Shown here piece by piece: positions 41,858 through 49,954 of a stretch of DNA of 64,000 bases. A program made the translations under genes and the position numbers. Origin of the DNA: Burkholderia ubonensis subsp. mesacidophila (lineage in GTDB: Bacteria; Pseudomonadota; Gammaproteobacteria; Burkholderiales; Burkholderiaceae); assembly GCF_002097715.1 (NCBI RefSeq), contig NZ_CP020738.1, positions 2,418,001 through 2,482,000 on the forward strand, read 5' to 3'. Position 1 is the stretch's first letter, and every line of letters starts with the position of its first letter. The notes under the pieces are model-generated. The model saw only the letters and a program-made list of their open reading frames with translations, searched no databases and was not told the DNA's origin.

Positions 41858-42745
41858 TCACCCCGCCCGGCGCACCGGCATCCCTCGCGAGAAATATTTC
41901 GCGCCCGCCACGCACCCGACGACGATCGCGGTCACCGCGATCATCGACGCCGGCACCGGCTCGTGCAGCAGCCCGGCAGCGAGCACGAACCCGAAGAACG
42001 GCTGCAGCAGCTGCAGCTGGCCGACGCCCGCGATGCCGCCGAGCGCGAGCCCGCGATACCAGAACACGAAGCCGATCAGCATGCTGAACAGCGACACGTA
42101 CGCGAGCCCCCACAGCACCCCGGCGTCGACGCCGTCGAACGACGCGGGCCGCGTGACCCACGCGAGCGGCAGCATCACCGGCAGCGACAGCACGAGCGCC
42201 CACGAGATCACCTGCCAGCCGCCGAGATGCCGCGACAGGCGCGCGCCTTCCGCGTAGCCGAGCCCGCACGCGACGATCGCGGCGAACATCAGCGCGTCGC
42301 CGACCGGCGAGGCCTCGCCGCCGTTGCGCAGCGCGAACGCGACGACCGCGCCGCCGCCGATGAGCGAGAAGACCCAGAACGGCAGCCGCGGCCGCTCGCC
42401 GCCGCGCCACACGCCGAACAGCGCGGTCGCGAGCGGCAGCAGCCCGACGAACACGATCGCGTGGGCCGACGTCACGTGCCGCAGCGCGAGCGCCGTCAGC
42501 AGCGGAAAACCGACCACGACGCCAAGCGCGACGACCGCCAGCGACGCGGCTTCGCCGCGCGTCGGCCGCTGCTGCTTCGACGCCACGAGCAGCAGCAGGC
42601 CGAGCACGCCGGCGATCGTCGCACGCGCGAACGTCAGGAACATCGGATCGAGCCCCTGCACCGCGACCCGCGTCGCGGGCAGCGAGCCGCTGAAGATGAT
42701 GACGCCCAGCAGGCCGCTGAGCCATCCGTCGGTAGACTTTTGCAC
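41858..42745 (-). CDS. EamA/DMT-family transporter
   Basis: This 295-residue, ten-span drug/metabolite transporter has two EamA repeats: LLGVIIFSGSLPATRVAVQG with FLTFARATIAGVLGLLLL, and FAAIVACGLGYAEGARLSRH with VSLFSMLIGFVFWYRGLALG. GTG at 42745 is preferred, since upstream in-frame sequence crosses the divergent promoter. It is divergent from a MocR-type gene, a pairing common for amino acid or cofactor-related transport, so its regulator is presumably that neighbour. Confidence 0.88.
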   Translation of the reverse strand: MQKSTDGWLSGLLGVIIFSGSLPATRVAVQGLDPMFLTFARATIAGVLGLLLLVASKQQRPTRGEAASLAVVALGVVVGFPLLTALALRHVTSAHAIVFVGLLPLATALFGVWRGGERPRLPFWVFSLIGGGAVVAFALRNGGEASPVGDALMFAAIVACGLGYAEGARLSRHLGGWQVISWALVLSLPVMLPLAWVTRPASFDGVDAGVLWGLAYVSLFSMLIGFVFWYRGLALGGIAGVGQLQLLQPFFGFVLAAGLLHEPVPASMIAVTAIVVGCVAGAKYFSRGMPVRRAG

Positions 42746-42830
42746 GGGGATTCCTGATCGAAGGTGAATAGCCGATGATCCGCCCGCCGCCAAAAGCGCG
42801 TAAGCTACAGCGCAATACAATTCCGCCAAA

Positions 42831-42855
42831 CTGTACTGGACAAACGTCCGTACAG
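42831..42855. promoter_or_regulatory. 25-bp near-perfect palindrome in the EamA/MocR spacer
   Basis: CTGTAC-t-GGAC-aaac-GTCC-GTACAG has inner GGAC/GTCC and outer CTGTAC/GTACAG arms, with a one-base bulge. It is 16 bp before the MocR ATG (42871) and 86 bp from the transporter GTG. It is a strong candidate operator for the MocR-type regulator. Confidence 0.65.
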
Positions 42856-42870
42856 TTCGTGCCGTTCGCC

Positions 42871-44346
42871 ATGAACCACCTCGATCAGGACCTGGCCCCG
42901 CCCGCGCCGTCGCGCACGCGCGTGGAAACCGTGATGGACACGCTGCGCGCGCGGATCGCGAGCCGCGCGCTGATGCCCGGCGCGCGGGTGCCGTCGATCC
43001 GGATGATGGCCGACGCGCTGCAGGTGTCGAAGTCGACCGTCGTCGACGCGTACGAGCGGCTCGCCGGCGAAGGCGTGCTCGTCGCGCGGCGCGGGTCGGG
43101 CTTCTACGTGTCGGGCCACGCGCCGCCGCTTGCGCTCGCCGATCTCGGGCCGCGCCTCGACCGCGACCTCGATCCGCTATGGTTGTCGCGCCAGTCGCTC
43201 GAAGCGGCTCCGACGACCGTGAAGCCCGGCTGCGGCTGGCTGCCGTCGTCGTGGCTGCCGGACGAGAGCCTGCGCCGCGCGCTGCGCGCCGTCTCGCGCG
43301 ACGAGCCCGACGCGCTCACCGACTATGCGACGCCGCTCGGCCTGCCCGCGCTGCGCCAGCAGCTCGCGTGGCGGCTCGCGCAGCACGGGGTCCATGCGGA
43401 ACCCGCGCAGATCATGCTGACCGACGGCGGCACGCATGCGCTCGATCTCGTGTGCCGCCTGCTGCTGGAGCCCGGCGATACGGTCGTGCTCGACGACCCG
43501 TGCTACTTCAACTTCCAGGCGCTGCTGCGCGCGCACCGCGCGCGGATCGTCAGCGTCCCGTACACGCCGAACGGCCCCGATCTCGCGCGTTTCGAGCAGA
43601 CGCTCGTCGAGCACCGGCCGCGCCTTTACATCACGAACGCCGCGCTGCACAACCCGACCGGCGCGACGCTCGCGCCGCCCGTCGCGCACCGGCTGCTGAC
43701 GCTCGCGACCGAGCACGACCTGCTGATCGTCGAGGACGACATCTTCGCGGACTTCGAGAGCACGCCCGCGCCGCGGCTCGCGGCATTCGACGGGCTGTCG
43801 CGCGTCGTGTCGATCGGCAGTTTCTCGAAGACGCTGTCGGCCGCGATCCGTTGCGGCTACGTCGCCGCGCGCCCCGAATGGATCGACGCGCTCGTCGACC
43901 TGAAGCTCGCGACGTCGTTCGGCAATGCGCAGATCGGCGCGAACGTCGTGCATCGGCTGCTCGTCGACGGCACGTACCGGCGCCATCTGGACGGCCTGCG
44001 CGCGCGCCTCGCGGACGCGATGGGCGAAACGATCCGGCGCCTCGCGCGCGCCGGGCTCGGGATCTGGACGGAGCCGCGCGGCGGCCTGTTCGTGTGGGCG
44101 CAGTTGCCGGACGGACTCGACGCCGCGCGCGTCGCGCGCCACGCGCTCGACCACGACGTCGTGCTCGCGCCGGGCAACGTGTTCAGTGCGTCGCGCAGCG
44201 CGACGTCGTATCTGCGCTTCAACGTGTCGCGCTGCAAGGGGCCGGCGGTATTCGATGCGCTGGCGCGTGCGATGGAGGCGGCGCGGCGCGACGGATGCGC
44301 GGCCGCGCCGGACGCGAAAGATCGCGCGCTGGTGCGCGATCTGTGA
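42871..44346 (+). CDS. MocR/PdxR-family regulator (GntR HTH fused to class I aminotransferase)
   Basis: This 491-residue protein joins a GntR-type winged helix (RVPSIRMMADALQVSKSTVV, DAYERLAGEGVLVARRGSGF) to a PLP aminotransferase-like domain. The latter has VLDDPCYFNFQALLRAHRAR, AALHNPTGATLAPPVAHRLL and the PLP lysine in SIGSFSKTLSAAIRCGYVA. Such proteins sense PLP or an amino acid and control adjacent transporter genes. ATG at 42871 directly follows the palindrome region; longer in-frame starts would cover it. Confidence 0.93.
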   Translation: MNHLDQDLAPPAPSRTRVETVMDTLRARIASRALMPGARVPSIRMMADALQVSKSTVVDAYERLAGEGVLVARRGSGFYVSGHAPPLALADLGPRLDRDLDPLWLSRQSLEAAPTTVKPGCGWLPSSWLPDESLRRALRAVSRDEPDALTDYATPLGLPALRQQLAWRLAQHGVHAEPAQIMLTDGGTHALDLVCRLLLEPGDTVVLDDPCYFNFQALLRAHRARIVSVPYTPNGPDLARFEQTLVEHRPRLYITNAALHNPTGATLAPPVAHRLLTLATEHDLLIVEDDIFADFESTPAPRLAAFDGLSRVVSIGSFSKTLSAAIRCGYVAARPEWIDALVDLKLATSFGNAQIGANVVHRLLVDGTYRRHLDGLRARLADAMGETIRRLARAGLGIWTEPRGGLFVWAQLPDGLDAARVARHALDHDVVLAPGNVFSASRSATSYLRFNVSRCKGPAVFDALARAMEAARRDGCAAAPDAKDRALVRDL

Positions 44347-44347
44347 C

Positions 44348-44707
44348 CTATGACAGCTCGCAGAAGCGCAGCCGGTTGCCGAACGGGTCGGTGATCTGCA
44401 TCTGCCGGCCCCAGTCGAGCGTCTCGACGCCGGGGCGCGCATACGTGTAGTTCTTCTCGAGCAGTTCCCGATGCAGCGCGTCGATGTCGTCGACCGGCAC
44501 GAAGATCGCCGAGCCGGGCGTGCTGTCGCCATGGTGCTCACTCAGGTGGAGCAGCACCGAATCGCGCTTGATCTGCGCGTAGAGCGGCAGCCCCGGTTCG
44601 AAGCGATGCTCCCAGTCGAGCGTGAAGCCGAGGTAGTCCAGATAGAAGCAGTACGCCTTCTCGATCGAGAAGATGCGCAGGATGGGGATGGCGTGAAGCA
44701 ACGGCAT
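44348..44707 (-). CDS. Glyoxalase superfamily (bleomycin-resistance-like) protein
   Basis: This 119-residue VOC domain shows ILRIFSIEKAYCFYLDYLGF, TLDWEHRFEPGLPLYAQIKR, SVLLHLSEHHGDSTPGSAIF and a C-terminal GRQMQITDPFGNRLRFCEL. The layout resembles bleomycin-binding or dioxygenase-like members. Its stop is 1 bp from the MocR stop (converging). Substrate unknown. Confidence 0.87.
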   Translation of the reverse strand: MPLLHAIPILRIFSIEKAYCFYLDYLGFTLDWEHRFEPGLPLYAQIKRDSVLLHLSEHHGDSTPGSAIFVPVDDIDALHRELLEKNYTYARPGVETLDWGRQMQITDPFGNRLRFCELS

Positions 44708-44792
44708 CGTTCGGGGCCTCGTGATGGGAGGGTCAGGCCGGCGGCTGCGGCGCGGGTGGTCATGATAACGCGCAGACCACCCGCCCTTCACC

Positions 44793-46226
44793 TCACGCCT
44801 CGCCCGCGTGTGCCCGCGCCCGCACGTCGGCCAGCGAGACATCGACCAGCAGCCGCCCGGTATCGAACACCGTCTGGAGCGCGTCGTCCCATTCGCTCTC
44901 GACCGCGCGATCGTCCCACGCGACGGGCAGCGTCACGGTCCGGTATTCGCCGGTACGGCGATTGCGCAGCAACGTGAGCCGCCCCTTCTTCGACCGCTTG
45001 CCCTGATCGGTGACGGGGTCCTTGCAGACCTCGCGCCACACGCCGCCGCGCCGGATCGCCGAGCACTTCATCGCGAAGCGCTGCGTGTCGCGGTTCACCT
45101 GCTGCAGCAGCGCACCGCCCATCCCGAACACGACGTTGCCGGCCGCATAGCCCGCGTCGTCGAGCGCGCTCAGGATAGCCTCGATCGAATTCGCGTCGAC
45201 GCCGTCGCCCTGGATCACGCGCACGTGGTTCAGCACGCGCCGGCCCTTGGCGTTGAGCGTCGAGCCGAACGACGCGTCGAGCGCACGCACGGTCTGCAGC
45301 ACGATCGTCACCGGATCGCCGGAATCGGGCCGCACGACGAGCGTCGCGCCCGATTCGATCACCGCCTGCTTCAGCTCGCCGCCCCACAGGTCGAGCGCGG
45401 CGAACAAATCGTAGGAATCCGATACGACCGACACGATCGCGCCCGGCAGCCCGAAGCGGCGCAGCATGTTCCGGTACGCATCGGCCTCGCCTTCGCGGCC
45501 CCACGACGTGATCGTGCTGTGCTCGGCCGCCGGCACCGAATACGCGGCCATCGGCTCGCGGTAGAAGCGGTTCGCGGCGAGCACGCCGAGCACCGTATCC
45601 GAGCCCATGAAGCTGACGAGGTGCGCGGCGCCGCCGATCGCCGCCGATTCCGCGCTCGACACGCCGCGCGCGCCGAAGTCGTGCAGCTTGAACGGCAGTT
45701 GCGCAAGATCGTCGTCGGTCTTTTCGAGGAAGCGGCGGATCGTCTGCCTGAGGTGCCAGCTCTGCGTCGCGACCGTCACCGGATACCACACGCGCAGCAG
45801 CATCGTCTCCAGGTACGACGCGAGCCAGAACACCTGCGGGTCGTCGCATTCGACCGTCATCAGCACGTTGTGCGTCGGCACGACCGAGCCCTCCGGCACC
45901 GCGCGGATCTTCACCGGCAGGTAGCCGTCGTAGCGCTCGACGATGTAGCGCCACCCCGCTTCGTTGAACGGCACGCCGTGCACCGTGAAGAAATCGCGTG
46001 CGTCGTCGATCATCGCGTGCGTGACCGGCCTGCACAGATATTCCTTCAGCAGCATCTGCAGGCCGAAGAACAGCGTGCGGTCGTAGCGGCCGCCGCGCGA
46101 CTCGACGTACGAGAACATCGCGGTCGCGTCGGCCGGATATTGCAGGAAGTGGGATGCCTTGTACGAATCCGTGTTGAGGATCGGATTGGCGAGAACCGCG
46201 GCAAAGCCGCCGAGATCGTTTTGCAT
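44793..46226 (-). CDS. nadV: Nicotinamide phosphoribosyltransferase
   Basis: This 477-residue NAMPT/NadV enzyme makes NMN from nicotinamide and PRPP. Recognisable segments are LNTDSYKASHFLQYPADATA, FFGLQMLLKEYLCRPV, HDFGARGVSSAESAAIGGAA, VVRPDSGDPVTIVLQTVRAL and VFGMGGALLQQVNRDTQRFA. These include the PRPP-binding PDSGD loop and catalytic-region residues. It sits 73 bp downstream of nadM, giving a two-step route nicotinamide to NAD+. Confidence 0.95.
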   Translation of the reverse strand: MQNDLGGFAAVLANPILNTDSYKASHFLQYPADATAMFSYVESRGGRYDRTLFFGLQMLLKEYLCRPVTHAMIDDARDFFTVHGVPFNEAGWRYIVERYDGYLPVKIRAVPEGSVVPTHNVLMTVECDDPQVFWLASYLETMLLRVWYPVTVATQSWHLRQTIRRFLEKTDDDLAQLPFKLHDFGARGVSSAESAAIGGAAHLVSFMGSDTVLGVLAANRFYREPMAAYSVPAAEHSTITSWGREGEADAYRNMLRRFGLPGAIVSVVSDSYDLFAALDLWGGELKQAVIESGATLVVRPDSGDPVTIVLQTVRALDASFGSTLNAKGRRVLNHVRVIQGDGVDANSIEAILSALDDAGYAAGNVVFGMGGALLQQVNRDTQRFAMKCSAIRRGGVWREVCKDPVTDQGKRSKKGRLTLLRNRRTGEYRTVTLPVAWDDRAVESEWDDALQTVFDTGRLLVDVSLADVRARAHAGEA

Positions 46227-46299
46227 GGCTAGAGCTCCTCTAGGCCGTTGAGAGGCCGCCGCGTCTGTCGCGGCGGACCGGAATGCGGGAATCAGCGGA

Positions 46300-47340
46300 T
46301 CACAGCTTTCCCAGGAAGTGATAGGCGATGTCGAAGTGATCCTCGAACATCACGCTGCGCATCTGCGCGAATTCGTTGAGCGGCACCCAGCGCGCCTTGT
46401 CGGCGTCGTCGCTGCCCTTCACGCGCGGCAGCTCGCCGGTCGGGAAGTTGAACAGGCACGCGTGCGTGATCGTGCGGCCGCGCAGCGAGCGGGTCGGGTG
46501 ATCGAACACCTGGCGATCCTTCAGCGAGCCGCGCAGCACGGGCTCGGGCAGCTTCAGGCCGGTTTCCTCGCGCAGCTCGCGGATGCAGGCGGTGTCGAGC
46601 CGTTCGTCCTGGTTCACGAAGCCGCCCGGCAGCGCCCACAGGCCGCGGCCGGGCTCGCTGCGCCGGCGCACGAGCAGGATGTGGCCGGAATGCACGACGA
46701 CCGCGTCGACGGTCACGAACGTGACCGGATACGGCGCCGCCGCCCACGCCTTGCGATACGCGGCGATGAACTCGGCTTCCGCCTTGAGCTGCGCGAATTC
46801 CGGCTGCGTGCGGAACCGCTCGAGCCAGCCGAACACGGGCTCGGGCACGGCCCATTGCACGAAGCTGTTGGGGCGTTCCGCGAAGTACTGGTCGCGGATT
46901 TCGGTGGCGGAGATGTCTTCCGTCGCGTCGGCCTCGACCAGCTCCCATTGCGGGAACATCCGCAGGTAATACGACGTGGCGTCCTTCTCGTGGCCGATCA
47001 GCCCGACCTTCTTGTGCGCGATGTCGCCGAGCGCGGACGCGACGGCATCCTGCACCCAGCGCACCCAGTCGCCATCGTTGTACGTCGAGTCCTGCACGTG
47101 CGCGATCGTCACGCGGTCACGCTCGGACGCGTCGAGCAGCGAGGCCAGCATCTGGCGGCGCTCGTCGAACGAGAACGGATCCTTGATGGTGCGGGGCTTG
47201 TCGGTCGACCCGATCAGCACGCAGACGCGCTCGGCCCGGCTCAGTGCGGACTTCAGCACATTCAGGTGGCCACGATGCGGGGGCTGGAAACGACCGATGA
47301 AGACAAGCGCGTCGAAGCGCCTGGTGTGTTGCGTACTCAT
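46300..47340 (-). CDS. nadM: Bifunctional NMN adenylyltransferase/Nudix hydrolase
   Basis: This 346-residue protein has two domains. Residues 1-180 form a nucleotidyltransferase with GRFQPPHRGHLNVLKSAL (HxGH) and DISATEIRDQYF (ISxTxxR). Residues 200-340 are a Nudix domain with GGFVNQDERLDTACIRELRE followed by ETGL (complete Nudix box). The first makes NAD+ from NMN plus ATP; the second typically hydrolyses ADP-ribose. It is the first gene of the nadM-nadV pair. An A/T run at 47406-47413 lies upstream. Confidence 0.95.
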   Translation of the reverse strand: MSTQHTRRFDALVFIGRFQPPHRGHLNVLKSALSRAERVCVLIGSTDKPRTIKDPFSFDERRQMLASLLDASERDRVTIAHVQDSTYNDGDWVRWVQDAVASALGDIAHKKVGLIGHEKDATSYYLRMFPQWELVEADATEDISATEIRDQYFAERPNSFVQWAVPEPVFGWLERFRTQPEFAQLKAEAEFIAAYRKAWAAAPYPVTFVTVDAVVVHSGHILLVRRRSEPGRGLWALPGGFVNQDERLDTACIRELREETGLKLPEPVLRGSLKDRQVFDHPTRSLRGRTITHACLFNFPTGELPRVKGSDDADKARWVPLNEFAQMRSVMFEDHFDIAYHFLGKL

Positions 47341-47524
47341 GAGGCTCCCTCAAGAGATTGAAACGCTTCGGGTCTGTCCCGAAGGCATGGAGGGGATCGT
47401 AGGCTTTTTTTTGAGATGCGTCAATCGAACGCACCCTCGACTTGACGATGCATGACGGAAATCGCGAGACTGGCACGTTACACTCACCCGACTTCATCCG
47501 AACTTGCGCGGACGCGCCCCTATC

Positions 47525-47977
47525 ATGAGGATCTCAGTCAGCCGCACCGTCGGCGTCGATCGCAGACGCCTCTTCACGTGGTCGCAGGATTACGCGCGGC
47601 GGCTCGTGTGGGACAGCTTCCTCACCGACGCGTACCTGCCTGACGGCAAGACGGCGGACGTCGGCATCGACGCGTTCTGCCGCAGCACCACGGGCGCGAC
47701 GATGGTGTCGCGCTACATCTCGTACCAGCCGCCGCAGGTCGCGGCGGTCGAGATGGTGAACGGCCCGAAGGTGCTCGCGCGTTTCAGCGGCAGCTGGAAC
47801 TTCATCGAACGCACGCCGGGCACGACCGACGTCAAGTTCACGTACCACTTCCGTGCGCGGCCGGCCTGGCTGCGCTGGCTCGTCGAGCCGCTGATCGGCG
47901 CGTTCTATCTCGTGCAGACGCGCCGGCGGCTCGATGCGTTCAAGCGCTGGGCCGAAGCGGAGGCCGCGCCGCGTTGA
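47525..47977 (+). CDS. SRPBCC-family (START-like) protein
   Basis: This 150-residue protein has a Bet v1-like fold judged from RISVSRTVGVDRRRLFTWSQ, the central beta pattern ATMVSRYISYQPPQVAAVEM, VLARFSGSWNFIERTPGTTD, VKFTYHFRARPAW, and a long C-terminal helix ending RRLDAFKRWAEAEA. It probably binds a hydrophobic ligand. ATG at 47525 is chosen over upstream starts because the fold begins there. It is divergent from nadM. Confidence 0.8.
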   Translation: MRISVSRTVGVDRRRLFTWSQDYARRLVWDSFLTDAYLPDGKTADVGIDAFCRSTTGATMVSRYISYQPPQVAAVEMVNGPKVLARFSGSWNFIERTPGTTDVKFTYHFRARPAWLRWLVEPLIGAFYLVQTRRRLDAFKRWAEAEAAPR

Positions 47978-48012
47978 CGCGCGATGCAGTGGGCAGATGG
48001 ATGAAAACGCAT

Positions 48013-48516
48013 TCACTGCCGTACAAGTACGCGCGGCTGGCTATGGGTGTCTTGCTCCAGGATCTTGCGTTGCAATTGCATCAATCCATAGATCAACGCC
48101 TCGGCAGTCGGTGGACATCCCGGAACGTAAACGTCCACCGGCACTATCCGGTCGCAGCCGCGCACCACCGAGTAGCTGTAGTGATAATAGCCCCCGCCGT
48201 TGGCGCACGATCCCATCGACACCACATATCGCGGCTCGGCCATTTGATCGTAAACCTTGCGCATCGCCGGAGCCATCTTGTTGGTCAATGTGCCGGCCAC
48301 GATCATCAGATCGCATTGTCGGGGTGATGCGCGAGGGATCATGCCGAAGCGATCCATGTCATATCGGGCGCCCGCGGCATGCATCATTTCGACCGCGCAG
48401 CATGCGAGGCCGAACGTCATATACCAAAGGCTGTTTTTCCGTGCGGCCGCCATGACGGTGTCGAGCGAAGTCACCACGAAGCCGTCTTTCTCCAGCGTAA
48501 ATTGTTTGCCCATCAT
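48013..48516 (-). CDS. nuoB2: Orphan NADH:quinone oxidoreductase subunit B
   Basis: This 167-residue complex I subunit has all four cysteines of [4Fe-4S] cluster N2: tandem Cys39-Cys40 in [10 protein letters not shown], Cys104 in [11 protein letters not shown] and Cys134 in VPGCPPTAE. It is thus an intact electron-transfer subunit. No other nuo gene is nearby; the rest of complex I must be elsewhere. Second nuoB copies are known in Burkholderia. GC is lower than in neighbours, hinting at separate origin. The C-terminus after residue 150 is short. Confidence 0.93.
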   Translation of the reverse strand: MMGKQFTLEKDGFVVTSLDTVMAAARKNSLWYMTFGLACCAVEMMHAAGARYDMDRFGMIPRASPRQCDLMIVAGTLTNKMAPAMRKVYDQMAEPRYVVSMGSCANGGGYYHYSYSVVRGCDRIVPVDVYVPGCPPTAEALIYGLMQLQRKILEQDTHSQPRVLVRQ

Positions 48517-48602
48517 GGTTGGATAGTTGAGACCGGTTTCCCGCGAAGCGCATCATTCGCGGTGCAGCTCAAACGCCTGCGATAACAAGGTGATGAGGAC
48601 CG

Positions 48603-49112
48603 TCAGGGATGCGATGGTTCGCCATCGGCTGGAAACGTATGATGCGCGTGCCAGTCGTTCCCCTTCCGAGTCAGTCGAACCGAGTTCAGGCCCAGCGGCT
48701 CGGGAGCAACGCCGCGCATGCGCGACCAAAGCTCAACCCAGGCGGGCTCACAGGTAACGGTGACCACGCAAGGGTCATCCGGCCCGTTGGGGAACCAGGT
48801 GCGCAGCGACTCCTTCCAGATGCTTTGCTTCAGCGCGGTCTCCGCGGAGACTGCCGGAACGGTCCCAATCGTTACGTATCCTCGATCAACCATACTGAGG
48901 AAGGACAGACTGATCGTCTTCCCTTGGCGAATCTCCAACGCTTTGCGCGTTCTCGAGTCGGTCATGAAACGAATCGTGAGATCGCTCCCGATCTCCAGAA
49001 TCTCAACGACCCTGGCGTTGATTTGACCATGAGCGTCGTTCGAGCACACAAAACAGAAGGTGCAATTGGCGACGATTTCGTGCGCTTGTTGAAGGAGTCG
49101 ATTTGCATCCAT
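48603..49112 (-). CDS. Pyridoxamine 5'-phosphate oxidase-like flavin-binding protein
   Basis: This 169-residue split-barrel protein resembles general stress protein 26: NCTFCFVCSNDAHGQINARV, EIGSDLTIRFMTDSRTRKAL, GKTISLSFLSMVDRGYVTIG and VVTVTCEPAWVELWSRMRGV. It likely binds FMN or F420-like flavin. ATG at 49112 is chosen; a GTG at 49172 would add 20 residues without a ribosome-binding site. Base composition is lower in GC than the flanks, like nuoB2, so the two may have arrived together. Confidence 0.8.
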   Translation of the reverse strand: MDANRLLQQAHEIVANCTFCFVCSNDAHGQINARVVEILEIGSDLTIRFMTDSRTRKALEIRQGKTISLSFLSMVDRGYVTIGTVPAVSAETALKQSIWKESLRTWFPNGPDDPCVVTVTCEPAWVELWSRMRGVAPEPLGLNSVRLTRKGNDWHAHHTFPADGEPSHP

Positions 49113-49433
49113 GATGACGTGCGAAAGCGTTTCAGGAAAACTTCTAAAGCCACGGAATAGCGTCAGTCCCACCGCAGATGCAGTGACTTCGCGTGCAACA
49201 CCATTCAGTGCACTACGGGCAACTGTATACGACGTGCATTATTTTGGCAACACCGATCCAGCACTCCGAATGCGCGAGCAATCTCGTTCGAGTACCGCGC
49301 GAACCGGTCGTGGAAAGGGAAGCCGGAGGCAAGCAGCAGGAAAACGGCAAATGGATGTCGACGTTCGGCCGCGGCACGCCCGAGGAAGTCGAGCGCTTCC
49401 CTGGCGCGGGCCGGCGCGGCATGCGCGCGACGA
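49113..49433. other. Spacer downstream of speD, possibly holding a decayed gene
   Basis: This 321-bp spacer mixes lower- and higher-GC parts. Minus-strand codons at about 49270-49400 give a protein-like stretch (ALDFLGRAAAERRHPF, AVFLLLASGFPFHDRFARYS), but no start, full domain or family match was found. It may be a gene remnant or chance. Confidence 0.3.
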
Positions 49434-49811
49434 TCACTCCCCGCCGCGCGCCACCTGCCGCCGGACCCGCGCGTGCGCGCCGAGCGCGGCCGCGATCGCA
49501 TCGACCGCATCGGCTGCGCGCGCCGCGCCGCACATGAACGCGTCGACCGCGGCGAACCCGTGCTCGGGCCACGTATGGATCGTGATGTGGGACTCGGCGA
49601 GCAGCACGACGCCCGTCACGCCATGCTCGCCGCCGAAATGATGGAAATGCGCGCCGATCACGCGCGCGCCCGCGCGTCGCGCCGCGTCGGTCAGTACCGT
49701 TTCGAGCCGCGCGGCATCGCGTAGCAGCATCGCATCGATGCCGTCGAGATCGGCCAGCACGTGCGAGCCGAGTGTCGCGCGCGGCGCGGCGATTGCGGCG
49801 CCCGCCGTCAT
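49434..49811 (-). CDS. speD: S-adenosylmethionine decarboxylase proenzyme (SpeH type)
   Basis: This 125-residue class 1B AdoMetDC supplies decarboxylated SAM, the aminopropyl donor for polyamine synthesis. The self-cleavage site is Glu73-Ser74 in LLAESHITIHTWPEHG; Ser74 would form the pyruvoyl group, and His79 and Cys94 (DAFMCG) match processing/catalytic residues. HHFGGEHGVTGVVLL precedes. It overlaps the small lipoprotein gene by 4 bp and is the last gene of the five-gene leftward operon. Confidence 0.93.
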   Translation of the reverse strand: MTAGAAIAAPRATLGSHVLADLDGIDAMLLRDAARLETVLTDAARRAGARVIGAHFHHFGGEHGVTGVVLLAESHITIHTWPEHGFAAVDAFMCGAARAADAVDAIAAALGAHARVRRQVARGGE

Positions 49812-49954
49812 TTGTGCGACCCGTACGACGAGTAGCCGCTGCGGGCCGACGAACTGCCCCACCCGCTCGTTCCTCCGCCGCCGCCCGGCGGCGAGCAGCT
49901 GAACAGGGTCACGACGATCGTCGCGTAGATGCCGTACAGGATGTACTTGGTCAC
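49808..49954 (-). CDS. 48-residue small lipoprotein-like protein
   Basis: It starts at GTG (49954) after GGAGGC, giving MTKYILYGIYATIVVTLFSC followed by a Gly/Ser/Tyr-rich tail (SPPGGGGGTSGWGSSS, YSSYGSHK). The N-terminal hydrophobic segment ends in a lipobox-like LFSC, so a lipid-anchored or single-span peptide is likely. It overlaps DUF4178 by 4 bp upstream and speD by 4 bp downstream, so it is translated from the same message. Too short for family assignment. Confidence 0.7.
   Translation of the reverse strand: MTKYILYGIYATIVVTLFSCSPPGGGGGTSGWGSSSARSGYSSYGSHK

Noticed and set aside
47394..47420. T-run as a rho-independent terminator
   Set aside because: No stem precedes the T-run on the plus strand, and no upstream plus-strand gene ends there; it is more likely part of the nadM leader.
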